Origin: Parapedobacter lycopersici_A
Lineage (GTDB): Bacteria > Bacteroidota > Bacteroidia > Sphingobacteriales > Sphingobacteriaceae
Assembly: GCF_040395035.1 (NCBI RefSeq)
Contig: NZ_JBEBRB010000001.1
Span: forward strand, 124,001 to 188,000
Direction of reading: 5' to 3'
DNA length: 64,000 nt
In this document: positions 42,948-51,686 of the stretch, one piece after another
How the letters are laid out: each line of letters begins with the position of its first letter
Numbering within the stretch: the stretch's first letter is position 1
The notes under the pieces: model-generated
Database searches by the model: none
Seen by the model: the letters and a program-made list of their open reading frames with translations, nothing else
What the model was told of the DNA's origin: nothing
Position numbers and translations under genes: made by a program

Positions 42948-44888
42948 TTACCTCACCGGATCCAACGCTTCAAACGGCGAGTTCTTGCTTACGAATTCCG
43001 GAACAATTTCTTTCATCTTCCGGACCACTCCGCTGCTATTTTTACGTTCATTCAGGGCGATCAACTCGTATACCATGCGCTTGGCCACCTCGTGGTCAAT
43101 GGGGTTTACTTTCGCAATATGGATTTTCTGATGGTATGTAGGTAATACTTTCTCGCCGTCATTTAGCAGCTCTTCATAGAGCTTTTCACCGCTTCGCAGG
43201 CCGGTATAAACGATTTCGATATCCTTCTCCGGTTTAAGTCCGGCAAGCTGGATCATTTTCCTCGCCAGGTCAATGATCTTCACCGGATTGCCCATATCGA
43301 AGACATAGATTTCCCCTCCCTGTCCCATGGTGCCTGCCTCCAGCACCAGCTGCACTGCTTCAGGGATAGTCATAAAGTAACGGGTAATTTCGGGATGCGT
43401 AACGGTGATCGGTCCGCCTTTTTCGATCTGGGCCCTGAAACGGGGGATAACCGAGCCGTTCGAGCCAAGGACATTGCCAAACCTTGTTGTGATAAAACGG
43501 GTTCCTTTCACCATTACCCCAACGCCGTTTGTCGCTGGCGTCAGCGGCATCGACTGTGTACCGTCCAAGCTCTGCGTATAAATCTCAGCAATACGTTTTG
43601 AAGCGCCCATCACATTGGTCGGATTTACGGCCTTATCGGTCGAAATCATCACAAATTTTTTGACCCCGAACAAAATGGATAAATCGGCCACATTCTTCGT
43701 ACCCCCAACATTGGTACTGACTGCTTCACCTGGATTCTTTTCCATCATCGGGACGTGCTTATATGCAGCAGCATGATACACCAGCTCGGGGCGATAATCA
43801 TTAAATATCTGATGCATGCGTTCCAGGTTCCGGATATCCGCAATGGTGATTACCACATTGCTATTGGGAAATTTCTCTTCGATTTCGAGCTGAATGTCAT
43901 GCATAGGCGACTCGGCCTGGTCGCAAAGCACCAGCATCTGCGGCTCATAACGCAGCACCTGACGCACAATTTCCGATCCGATGGAACCCGCGGCACCGGT
44001 AATCAATATGCGCTTTCCGCAGAGGTCGTCGCAGACTTTATCGTTATTAATCTTAATCGGGGCGCGCTGCAACAGGTCTTCAATACGCAGGTTTTTGATC
44101 TGCTGTATTTTCAATCGACCGGATACCCACTCGGAAGCAGGGGGTACGGTAAGCACCTTAATCCCCAACCGCAGGCAACGCTCCACAATTACTTTTTTAT
44201 CGCGGGTTCCCAGGTGATCCTTTACAAAAATCATCTGATCGATCGCATATTTCTTTTTGAGGGCGGCCAGGTCTTTGATGTGGTAAACCCGCTTTCGCTC
44301 AATATAGCTATTCAGCTTTCCCCGGCTGATATCAATGAAACCGACAATGACAAACTTGGTCTCTGTACTATTTTCCAAGGCCTGTTTGGCCATGATTGCA
44401 TTTTGGTCTGCCCCATATATCAGCACCCTTACGGTATCCAGGTCGCGGACTTTACGAGTCAATATGAAATAAATATTTTTCACCGTGATGCGGAGCATGA
44501 CCAGGAGAGAGGTTCCGATAAAGAAGTTAATCAGCAAAACGAGGCGAAGCTGCGTTCCTTTTATATCCAGCAATGGGATAAGTGCCGAGTAGATGACGAC
44601 CACATAGGCCGCGCTCGTAACCAGCATTGCCGAAAAAATCTTCAGCATGTCCCGTGTATCCGAATACCGAATCAGGCCGGTGTGGATCCGCATAAAATAG
44701 AAGACGGGCAGTGCCAGGCTACCGTAAACCGCGGTATAAATAAAGAAGTGTCCACGGACAATCTCCTGAAAATTAAATTGCTTGGCTATGAAATAGGAAA
44801 GCGTAAATGCCCAGGTCAGTAACAACAGATCCAAGAGCAATATCGCCCAGCGGGGGACGGTCTTGAAACGAAGTATAAGTTCTTTCAT
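42948..44888 (-). CDS. Membrane NDP-sugar 4,6-dehydratase (FlaA1/CapD/WbpM-like)
   Basis: This is a 646-residue protein. Four or five N-terminal transmembrane helices (about 15-140) are followed by a Rossmann-like region, then the catalytic SDR domain with ITGAAGSIGSEIVRQV, HAAAYKHVPMMEKNP and STDKAVNPTNVMGASKR. It converts UDP-GlcNAc-type substrates for capsule, O-antigen or glycan synthesis. The catalytic core matches inverting and retaining 4,6-dehydratases, but the product cannot be decided by eye. It is transcribed alone, with a candidate promoter about 150 bases upstream. Confidence 0.9.
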   Translation of the reverse strand: MKELILRFKTVPRWAILLLDLLLLTWAFTLSYFIAKQFNFQEIVRGHFFIYTAVYGSLALPVFYFMRIHTGLIRYSDTRDMLKIFSAMLVTSAAYVVVIYSALIPLLDIKGTQLRLVLLINFFIGTSLLVMLRITVKNIYFILTRKVRDLDTVRVLIYGADQNAIMAKQALENSTETKFVIVGFIDISRGKLNSYIERKRVYHIKDLAALKKKYAIDQMIFVKDHLGTRDKKVIVERCLRLGIKVLTVPPASEWVSGRLKIQQIKNLRIEDLLQRAPIKINNDKVCDDLCGKRILITGAAGSIGSEIVRQVLRYEPQMLVLCDQAESPMHDIQLEIEEKFPNSNVVITIADIRNLERMHQIFNDYRPELVYHAAAYKHVPMMEKNPGEAVSTNVGGTKNVADLSILFGVKKFVMISTDKAVNPTNVMGASKRIAEIYTQSLDGTQSMPLTPATNGVGVMVKGTRFITTRFGNVLGSNGSVIPRFRAQIEKGGPITVTHPEITRYFMTIPEAVQLVLEAGTMGQGGEIYVFDMGNPVKIIDLARKMIQLAGLKPEKDIEIVYTGLRSGEKLYEELLNDGEKVLPTYHQKIHIAKVNPIDHEVAKRMVYELIALNERKNSSGVVRKMKEIVPEFVSKNSPFEALDPVR

Positions 44889-45039
44889 GTGTTAGTGTTA
44901 AGTGCCTTCCCCCCTGCAAAATCAACCAGACCCGATTCTTGCCGCGTATATAGTTAAGAACCAGGCCAAACACACATCACCCCCAAACTGCTCAATAACC
45001 CTGCCAAAAGCAAGTTATCCACATTGTAGGCATTTTGAA

Positions 45040-45047
45040 CAAAGATA
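45040..45047 (-). promoter_or_regulatory. Minus-7 element of the sugar dehydratase gene
   Basis: The minus strand reads TATCTTTG, with a TTG about 18 bases upstream on that strand. The leader to the ATG at 44888 would be about 150 bases. Confidence 0.5.
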
Positions 45048-45098
45048 ATGCAATTTCCGAACATTCAATATACCCAATTGTACGTATTTTAGGGCAAA

Positions 45099-45153
45099 AG
45101 AAAAGGCTGCCTCCCACGCTGAGTACATAACCCAACTGGTAGGCAGCCCTTCC
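45099..45153 (-). terminator. Terminator after atpG
   Basis: AGGCTGCCT pairs with AGGCAGCCT across a 30-base loop. On the minus strand it is followed by a T-rich run, closing the ATP synthase operon. Confidence 0.7.
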
Positions 45154-45163
45154 GTTTTGATTC

Positions 45164-46048
45164 TTAACCGTTGGACAATGCAGCTGCTCCGCTCACGATT
45201 TCCGTCAGTTCGGTCGTGATTGCAGCCTGCCGGGCCTGGTTATAAGATAACTTCAATGCTTTCAGCAATTCGCCGGCATTATCTGTTGCCTTATCCATCG
45301 CGGTCATCCGGGCACCGTGTTCAGAAGCGTGTGAATCCAGTACCGCTTTGTACAGCTGTACCTTGATGGCCTTTGGAATCAATTCCTCAACGATCGCCTC
45401 TTTGTCCGGTTCAATAATGTAATCGACCTCGGCTTTGGGCTGTTCGGTTGTTACCGTTGCCGGCAACAGTGGCAACAGTTGCTCGGTAGTCAGTATCTGC
45501 ACGGCCGCATTCCGGAACCGGTTATATACCAGCTCTACCCGGTCATATGTACCCTCCGCGAACCCTTTCATAATGGCCTCGGTGATTTTTGAGGTATTCT
45601 CAAAATTAAGGGTGGTAAACAACTCATTATTGTCGCCAACTACTTGATACCTGCGTTTCAAGTAATAATCCTGTGCCCTTTTCCCGATGGCAACAATATG
45701 TACATTGCCTGCCTGGAACTGGGCATTATACTTCGCGGTAATCAGCTGATTGGCCGTCTTTATCGCGTTGGTATTAAATGCGCCCGCCAATCCTCTATTG
45801 GAGGCGATAACCACAACCAGTACTTTTTCCGGTTTGCGATCAACCGTATACGGCGATGCTCCGTCTTCTACACTGGCAGACACGTTGGCCAGAATTTCAC
45901 GCAGCTTTTCTGCATACGGACGCAATTGTGTAATTGCATTGGTTGCCCGTTTGAGCTTAGCCGCGGAAACCATTTTCATGGCTTTCGTTATCTGTTGCGT
46001 AGATGTAACCGACGCAATACGATTTCTTACCTCTTTTAAGTTTGCCAT
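45164..46048 (-). CDS. atpG: F1 ATP synthase gamma subunit
   Basis: This is a 294-residue central-stalk subunit. KEVRNRIASVTSTQQITKAM at the start and the C-terminal EHGARMTAMDKATDNAGELL helix are typical. It rotates inside the alpha/beta ring. It is the last gene of the minus-strand operon, two bases after atpA. The beta and epsilon genes do not follow. Confidence 0.97.
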   Translation of the reverse strand: MANLKEVRNRIASVTSTQQITKAMKMVSAAKLKRATNAITQLRPYAEKLREILANVSASVEDGASPYTVDRKPEKVLVVVIASNRGLAGAFNTNAIKTANQLITAKYNAQFQAGNVHIVAIGKRAQDYYLKRRYQVVGDNNELFTTLNFENTSKITEAIMKGFAEGTYDRVELVYNRFRNAAVQILTTEQLLPLLPATVTTEQPKAEVDYIIEPDKEAIVEELIPKAIKVQLYKAVLDSHASEHGARMTAMDKATDNAGELLKALKLSYNQARQAAITTELTEIVSGAAALSNG

Positions 46049-46050
46049 AG

Positions 46051-47625
46051 TTAGTACTTGCCTGCTAATTCTTTAGCTACGGTATCCAAAACGCCAGTCA
46101 GGTCATCGCTGAACTTACCCGCTTTCAATGCGCTCAGCACCTCAGGATGACGTTGCTCAAGTTGCTGTAAGTATTCTGCTTCAAACTCTTTCACTTTGTT
46201 CACCGGTACGTTCCGGAACAACCCTTTGGTACCCGCATAGATGATGGCTACCTGCTTCTCTACTGCAACCGGTGAAAACTGGCCCTGTTTCAGGATTTCC
46301 ACGTTACGCACCCCTTTATCCAATACCGCTTTCGTAGCCGCATCCAGGTCGGATCCGAATTTGGAGAATGCCTCAAGTTCGCGATACTGTGCCTGATCAA
46401 GTTTCAGCGTTCCAGCAACCTTCTTCATGGATTTGATCTGGGCATTACCACCCACGCGCGATACCGATATACCTACGTTAATTGCAGGGCGGACACCGGC
46501 GTTGAACAGGTTGGATTCCAAGAATATCTGGCCATCTGTAATTGAGATCACGTTGGTCGGGATATAGGCCGACACGTCACCCGCCTGGGTTTCAATGATC
46601 GGAAGTGCCGTAAGTGAACCTCCGCCTTTTACCAGGTGCCGAATGGACTCTGGCAAATCGTTCATCTGCTGCGCGATGGTGTCTGATGTATTGACCTTAG
46701 CCGCACGTTCCAATAAACGGCTGTGCAGGTAAAATACGTCACCCGGATACGCCTCACGGCCCGGCGGGCGGCGTAATAATAACGACACCTCACGGTATGC
46801 CACAGCCTGTTTAGACAAGTCATCATAGATGATCAGGGCAGGGCGGCCGGTATCACGGAAAAATTCCCCGATTGCGGCGCCAGCCATCGGAGCATAGAAC
46901 TGCATGGGAGCAGGGTCCGCCGCCGATGCGGAAACGACAACCGTATAAGGCATTGCCCCATTTTCTTCCAACGTACGCACGATGTTTGCTACGGTAGAGC
47001 TTTTTTGACCAACAGCTACATAAATACAATATACCGGCTGGCCGGCATCGTAAAATTCTTTTTGATTGATGATCGTGTCGATACAAACGGCTGTCTTACC
47101 CGTCTGGCGGTCGCCGATCACCAGCTCGCGCTGTCCGCGGCCAATGGGGATCATGGCGTCAATCGCCTTAATACCGGTTTGCAGAGGCTCGTTCACCGGT
47201 TGACGGTAAATAACACCCGGGGCTTTACGCTCGATGGGCATTTCGTATGTTTCACCGACGATAGGTCCCTTTCCATCAATTGGCTGGCCCAGGGTATTCA
47301 CCACCCGACCCAACATGCCTTCACCCACTTTAATGGAAGCAATCCGGCGGGTACGCTTAATGGTATCACCTTCCTTGATCTCATCGGAAGGGCCCAGGAG
47401 CACGACGCCCACATTATCTTCTTCAAGGTTCAATACGATACCCTGTAATCCATTCTCAAATTCAACCAGTTCACCGGACTGAACTTGCGTTAAGCCGTAA
47501 ATCCGTGCAATACCGTCGCCTACCTGCAATACGGTACCCACTTCCTCAAGTTCGGCTTCTGATTTGAAGCCCGACAATTGCTCTCTTAAAATTGCCGATA
47601 CTTCATCTGGTCTTACCTCTATCAT
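46051..47625 (-). CDS. atpA: F1 ATP synthase alpha subunit
   Basis: This is a 524-residue subunit with Walker A GDRQTGKTA and the regulatory region VNTLGQPIDGKGPI. It forms the F1 hexamer with beta. The next gene, atpG, starts two bases downstream. Confidence 0.97.
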   Translation of the reverse strand: MIEVRPDEVSAILREQLSGFKSEAELEEVGTVLQVGDGIARIYGLTQVQSGELVEFENGLQGIVLNLEEDNVGVVLLGPSDEIKEGDTIKRTRRIASIKVGEGMLGRVVNTLGQPIDGKGPIVGETYEMPIERKAPGVIYRQPVNEPLQTGIKAIDAMIPIGRGQRELVIGDRQTGKTAVCIDTIINQKEFYDAGQPVYCIYVAVGQKSSTVANIVRTLEENGAMPYTVVVSASAADPAPMQFYAPMAGAAIGEFFRDTGRPALIIYDDLSKQAVAYREVSLLLRRPPGREAYPGDVFYLHSRLLERAAKVNTSDTIAQQMNDLPESIRHLVKGGGSLTALPIIETQAGDVSAYIPTNVISITDGQIFLESNLFNAGVRPAINVGISVSRVGGNAQIKSMKKVAGTLKLDQAQYRELEAFSKFGSDLDAATKAVLDKGVRNVEILKQGQFSPVAVEKQVAIIYAGTKGLFRNVPVNKVKEFEAEYLQQLEQRHPEVLSALKAGKFSDDLTGVLDTVAKELAGKY

Positions 47626-47682
47626 TTTTTTTGTATTAGGGGTTTTTGATACTTATAACTTTTATATCCCGGTCGGGGAAAA

Positions 47683-48231
47683 TCAATTCACGCTGCTTGA
47701 TTCGAAATGACGTTCCAGTTTATGGAGCCGTCCTGCGAGACTGGCATCAATCTGCCGGTCACCCACCCGCACCACAAAGCCGCCGATTAATGCGGGGTCG
47801 ACTTCGTTATGCAGTACCACTTCTTTGTTAATCTCTTTTGCGATCGCATTTTTCAACGCGTCAAGATTAGCTTCCGACAGTGCCGACGCTGATGCTACCG
47901 TAGCATGCACAATGCCTTTTACGTCGTTGTATTCACGGATAAATTCCTGCGCTGTCGGATACAGGATTCCTGCACGGCCCTTACGCACCATAATATGGAA
48001 AAAGGCCATCACGGACGGATGGACTTTCTTTTCAAACAACGCATTCAGTATGTTACTTTTCTTGTCTCCCTTCACAATGGGATTACGGAATATCGCCTGC
48101 AGCTCCTTATTGGTATACAACACATCAATGAACTGTTCCATATCCTGCTTTACCTCCTCGAGAACACCCCGTTCCTGTGACAGATCAATAAGTGATTTTG
48201 CGTACCGGGAGGCGACTTTAAACTCTGACAT
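47683..48231 (-). CDS. atpH: F1 ATP synthase delta subunit
   Basis: This is a 182-residue peripheral-stalk protein. RYAKSLIDLSQERGVLEEV and the ending GGFVVRVGDRQIDASLAGRL are diagnostic of AtpH/OSCP. It links F1 to the b stalk. Confidence 0.94.
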   Translation of the reverse strand: MSEFKVASRYAKSLIDLSQERGVLEEVKQDMEQFIDVLYTNKELQAIFRNPIVKGDKKSNILNALFEKKVHPSVMAFFHIMVRKGRAGILYPTAQEFIREYNDVKGIVHATVASASALSEANLDALKNAIAKEINKEVVLHNEVDPALIGGFVVRVGDRQIDASLAGRLHKLERHFESSSVN

Positions 48232-48258
48232 ATCGTTATGCGATTAGCTTAGGGCTTC

Positions 48259-48759
48259 TTAATTCAATTTTACGTCCTTAAGCAAGTCGGCCACCAATGC
48301 TTCCTGCTTTTTATCGTCTTCAAATTCCTTTTGGAGTACCTTCTTCGCTATTTCCAGCGAAAGCGAAGAAACCTGGTCCTTAACTTCAGCAAGCGCCCGT
48401 TTCTTCTGGTCATCGATCTCCTTTTTTGCCTGTTCGATCAGTTTAGCCCCCTCAGTCTGTGCCAGGGTTTTGGCATCGGCAACGATCTGGTCTTTCAGCA
48501 CCTTGGCTTCCTTAAGGATGACATCGCGCTCGGCGCGTGCCTCTTTAAGCAGCTGTTCGTTTTCACTCGTCAGGCGTGCCATTTCCTCCTTGGCCTTTTC
48601 GGCAGAAGTCAATGCGTCTTCGATCGACTTTTCACGTTCTCCTATCGCCTCCATGATGGGTTTCCAGGCAAACTTCCGCAAAAGCAGCAACAACAGCAGG
48701 AATGCGATTAATGTCCAAAATACCAATCCGTAACTCGGATTGCCAATATCAAAATTCAT
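48259..48759 (-). CDS. atpF: F0 ATP synthase b subunit
   Basis: This is a 166-residue peripheral stalk subunit. One N-terminal transmembrane helix (about 9-28) leads to a long charged coiled coil rich in Glu, Lys and Ala. It is 27 bases before atpH. A strong hairpin lies between it and atpE. Confidence 0.94.
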   Translation of the reverse strand: MNFDIGNPSYGLVFWTLIAFLLLLLLLRKFAWKPIMEAIGEREKSIEDALTSAEKAKEEMARLTSENEQLLKEARAERDVILKEAKVLKDQIVADAKTLAQTEGAKLIEQAKKEIDDQKKRALAEVKDQVSSLSLEIAKKVLQKEFEDDKKQEALVADLLKDVKLN

Positions 48760-48792
48760 ATTGCACGTTTAAGTATTAGTGTGTCAAGCAAT

Positions 48793-48833
48793 AAAGGCCG
48801 GATACAGGACCAACCGTCAGGGATCCGGCCTTT
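48793..48833 (-). promoter_or_regulatory. Intra-operon hairpin between atpE and atpF
   Basis: AAAGGCCGGAT (48793-48803) and ATCCGGCCTTT (48823-48833) form a perfect 11-base stem with a 19-base loop, within the 87-base gap between atpE and atpF. It has no long U-run, so partial termination or 3'-end protection of atpE is more likely than a full stop. Confidence 0.7.
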
Positions 48834-48846
48834 GTATTCAGTAACC

Positions 48847-49062
48847 TTACGCTGGGTTGTTACCCATCAATGCTACTACCACTGCAAAAAGTGCCACACC
48901 TTCAATAAGGGCAGCTGCAATAATCATAGCGGTCTGAATTTTAGATGCAGCTTCAGGCTGGCGTGCGATACCTTCCATCGCCTTGCCACCTACTTGTCCG
49001 ATACCGATACCGGCACCGATCACTGCTAATCCGGCACCGAGTGCCGCAATTGAACCTACCAT
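48847..49062 (-). CDS. atpE: F0 ATP synthase c subunit
   Basis: This is a 71-residue hairpin of two transmembrane helices. The loop ARQPE and the second-helix glutamate in ALIEGVALFAVV are the ion-binding features. The residue after that glutamate is Gly, not Ser/Thr, which favours a proton- over a sodium-coupled enzyme. It is the highest-copy subunit, and the following hairpin may help raise its yield. Confidence 0.95.
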   Translation of the reverse strand: MVGSIAALGAGLAVIGAGIGIGQVGGKAMEGIARQPEAASKIQTAMIIAAALIEGVALFAVVVALMGNNPA

Positions 49063-49105
49063 AATAAAATTATTTAATATATAGTTAATAGATAAGGATT
49101 TACCA

Positions 49106-50194
49106 TTAATGATGCTCTTCTACCGCCATGCCGATAAACAACGCGGTAAGCAACGTAAATATAAAAGCCTGTAAAAAAGCGACCAGCAATTCCAGCACGT
49201 TCATGAACAATACAAACGCGAGGGAAACAGGCGTGATTACCGTGGCTAATGAATTAAATACAAAAATTAACGAAATTAAGCTCAGGATAACGATGTGACC
49301 CGCGGTGATGTTAGCAAACAAACGGATCATCAGCGCAAACGGCTTGGATATTACACCTACTAATTCTACCGGAATCATGATGGGGTAAAGCCACCAGGGT
49401 ACATGAGGTTTCAGGATGTGTCCCCAATAGTATTTATTCCCGTTCACATTGACCACAACCAATACAACCAACGCGAGGGCAAGGGTGGTAGCAATATTCC
49501 CGGTCACGTTAGCCGCGCCCGGAAAAATAGGAATCAAGCCCAGTAAATTATTAAACCAGATAAAGAAGAAAATCGTAAGCAGCAGCGGCATAAACTTCGC
49601 ATACGTATGTCCGATATTCGGACGGGCAATATCATCCCGCACAAAAATAATGATTGGCTCGATAAGGGATTGAAACCCTTTCGGCGCCTTACCTACACGC
49701 TTCTTATATGCCCCCGCCACGGAAGAAAATATCAACACCAGCAGGATTACGGATAAAAACATGGCAGCCACGTTCTTCGTAATGGAAAAGTCCCACACCT
49801 TAGCTGAAGCTGCTTCGTCCACTTCACCTGAAGCACCAACTACCCGGATTTTCTTTTTGTCAACCCAACGGTAGGTATAATGCTTCCCCTGGTGATCCTG
49901 CTCTCCGTGGTGGAATGCTGAAGAAAGGAAAACATCAAATCCCTTATCGGTATACAGGATAACCGGAAGGGGAATAGAAGTATGGCCCCACAGGTGCCAG
50001 TCATGGGAATCGCTGATGTGCTCCATGATCACTTCAGTTGGTTTGAAAACCTCGGCATCATGCGCTCCATGGCTTTCGACAGTAGCACTGTCTGTTTCGG
50101 CAGGAGCTGCCTGAATGGTGGAAAAGGTCGCTAAAACAGCAAAAAATACGATAAAGCTGATTTTTTTTGAAGTGAAAAAGTGCCTAAAATCCAT
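49106..50194 (-). CDS. atpB: F0 ATP synthase a subunit
   Basis: This is a 362-residue membrane subunit. The signal-like start and some 100-residue polar N-terminal extension before the helices are typical of the phylum. The essential arginine lies in KPFALMIRLFANITAGH, and the end has FLQAFIFTLLTALFIGMAVEEHH. It provides the ion channel with the c ring. Confidence 0.95.
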   Translation of the reverse strand: MDFRHFFTSKKISFIVFFAVLATFSTIQAAPAETDSATVESHGAHDAEVFKPTEVIMEHISDSHDWHLWGHTSIPLPVILYTDKGFDVFLSSAFHHGEQDHQGKHYTYRWVDKKKIRVVGASGEVDEAASAKVWDFSITKNVAAMFLSVILLVLIFSSVAGAYKKRVGKAPKGFQSLIEPIIIFVRDDIARPNIGHTYAKFMPLLLTIFFFIWFNNLLGLIPIFPGAANVTGNIATTLALALVVLVVVNVNGNKYYWGHILKPHVPWWLYPIMIPVELVGVISKPFALMIRLFANITAGHIVILSLISLIFVFNSLATVITPVSLAFVLFMNVLELLVAFLQAFIFTLLTALFIGMAVEEHH

Positions 50195-50208
50195 CTATTC
50201 CCAATTTT

Positions 50209-50598
50209 TTATGTCTGATTTTGGTCGCGCAAGTTACGCAACAAACATATAACTTCAAAGAGCGTGAACAAGAAATATAATGAAAAAAAATTGATTGCTG
50301 TAAGCAGCTTATTTTCAGGAAATTTTATGATCAATACGGCAATTACAACCAAACTGATCAGCAGCTTCAAAAAAAGCCCTCCCATGAGGCTGAGAATGGA
50401 CACCTGCCCCCCTTTCCGAATGCCAATATCGCTCAACCCGTAAGCCAAGCCGGTAAGCAAGAAAATCACAGCAAAGAGCAGCCAGAAATGCGGACTCAAT
50501 ACGGGCACGGTTTCCAGAAAATGCTGCAAGCCCAATGCCAGCAGCGCAACCGCCAGGGAAAACGAGACATACAGAATGGCGAAACGCGAAAATTTCAT
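50209..50598 (-). CDS. AtpI-like membrane protein
   Basis: This is a 129-residue protein with four hydrophobic helices. Its position, 14 bases before atpB, and its size fit the AtpI-type assembly factor, but the sequence is weakly conserved and could be another small membrane protein. The ATG at 50598 starts 13 bases after the dapF stop. Confidence 0.6.
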   Translation of the reverse strand: MKFSRFAILYVSFSLAVALLALGLQHFLETVPVLSPHFWLLFAVIFLLTGLAYGLSDIGIRKGGQVSILSLMGGLFLKLLISLVVIAVLIIKFPENKLLTAINFFSLYFLFTLFEVICLLRNLRDQNQT

Positions 50599-50611
50599 TT
50601 GCCTATTTATA

Positions 50612-51397
50612 TTACCAGGCCACCTCGCCTTTAAAGACAAACTGCGCCGGTCCTACCAGATAGACCTCGGAGAATTCATCGCCCTGCCTACGGAACTGGA
50701 TATTCAATTGTCCGCCGGCAACCCGAATCGGTGTCTGCGTATCGCCGGATTTACCCGTTTTATACGCCATGGCCAACGCTACCGCCGTAGCCCCTGTACC
50801 GCAGGCCAGAGTTTCGTCTTCCACGCCACGTTCATAAGTGCGCACAAAATAACCCGCTCCCTCCGGCTGCACGAAATTAACGTTAATGCCCTGTGCCCGG
50901 AATGTATCGTTATAGCGTATCTTCTGCCCTTCGGCGACTACAGGGAACGCAGCCAGGTCATTTACTTCCTGCACATAGTGGGGTGATCCGGTATTTAAAA
51001 CATAAGCGCCTGCCTGTTGTTCGATTTTATCGACATCCGTCATTTTAAGATGTATCAGTCCATTGCCTGCAATACGGGCATGATGCCGTCCGTCTGCTGC
51101 CAAAAAGTCAGCTTCCGAGTCAATCAGTCGTATATCCCGTGCGAATGCCACGATGCAGCGTCCGCCATTGCCGCACATACTGCCTTCCCCGCCATCGGCA
51201 TTGAAATAAACCATTTCAAAATCATAACCGTCGATGGACTGCAACAGCATCAGGCCATCTCCCCCGATGCCGAACCGCCGGTCGCAAAGCTGACGCACCA
51301 GCGCTTCGTTATTTCGGTCAAAAAAGCCCGTTCTGTTGTCAAACAGGATAAAATCATTCCCTGCGCCCTGGTACTTATAAAATGGATATGCCGCCAT
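50612..51397 (-). CDS. dapF: Diaminopimelate epimerase
   Basis: This is a 261-residue lysine/peptidoglycan-precursor enzyme that interconverts LL- and meso-diaminopimelate. Two catalytic cysteines are visible, in MCGNGGRC and ACGTGAT. It is the first gene upstream of the ATP synthase run and probably shares its transcript. The ATG at 51397 is used because the promoter element at 51423-51430 lies just upstream of it. Confidence 0.95.
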   Translation of the reverse strand: MAAYPFYKYQGAGNDFILFDNRTGFFDRNNEALVRQLCDRRFGIGGDGLMLLQSIDGYDFEMVYFNADGGEGSMCGNGGRCIVAFARDIRLIDSEADFLAADGRHHARIAGNGLIHLKMTDVDKIEQQAGAYVLNTGSPHYVQEVNDLAAFPVVAEGQKIRYNDTFRAQGINVNFVQPEGAGYFVRTYERGVEDETLACGTGATAVALAMAYKTGKSGDTQTPIRVAGGQLNIQFRRQGDEFSEVYLVGPAQFVFKGEVAW

Positions 51398-51422
51398 GGA
51401 TGCCACTGTATTATTCAATCGC

Positions 51423-51430
51423 CAAAGGTA
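51423..51430 (-). promoter_or_regulatory. Minus-7 element of dapF and probably the atp operon
   Basis: The minus strand reads TACCTTTG, 25 bases before the dapF ATG. No separate promoter was seen in the 14-base gap before atpB. Confidence 0.55.
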
Positions 51431-51608
51431 ATCAAATCTGTCCAATAATCAGCTACAACAGCAGGCAGCTGCAAATAGCCGGGCGACAGGCACAACGCGG
51501 CAAACGACAGTCAGCTGCCGGCAGTAGCCTGTGGTCGATAAGTAATACCTAATTGCACCGGAAATACGCCTGCTTTAACATTATTTAACAGAAAAACCGG
51601 TCTTCCCA

Positions 51609-51641
51609 TTTGTTTTAGGGTCACAAATGGTATTACATTTG
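51609..51641 (+). promoter_or_regulatory. Promoter of the HtrA-type protease gene
   Basis: TTTG at 51609-51612 and TACATTTG at 51634-51641 are 21 bases apart. The leader to the ATG at 51687 is about 45 bases. Confidence 0.6.
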
Positions 51642-51686
51642 AACAATTGCTAATAACAGCAAATCATACTATAATATTATTGCATT

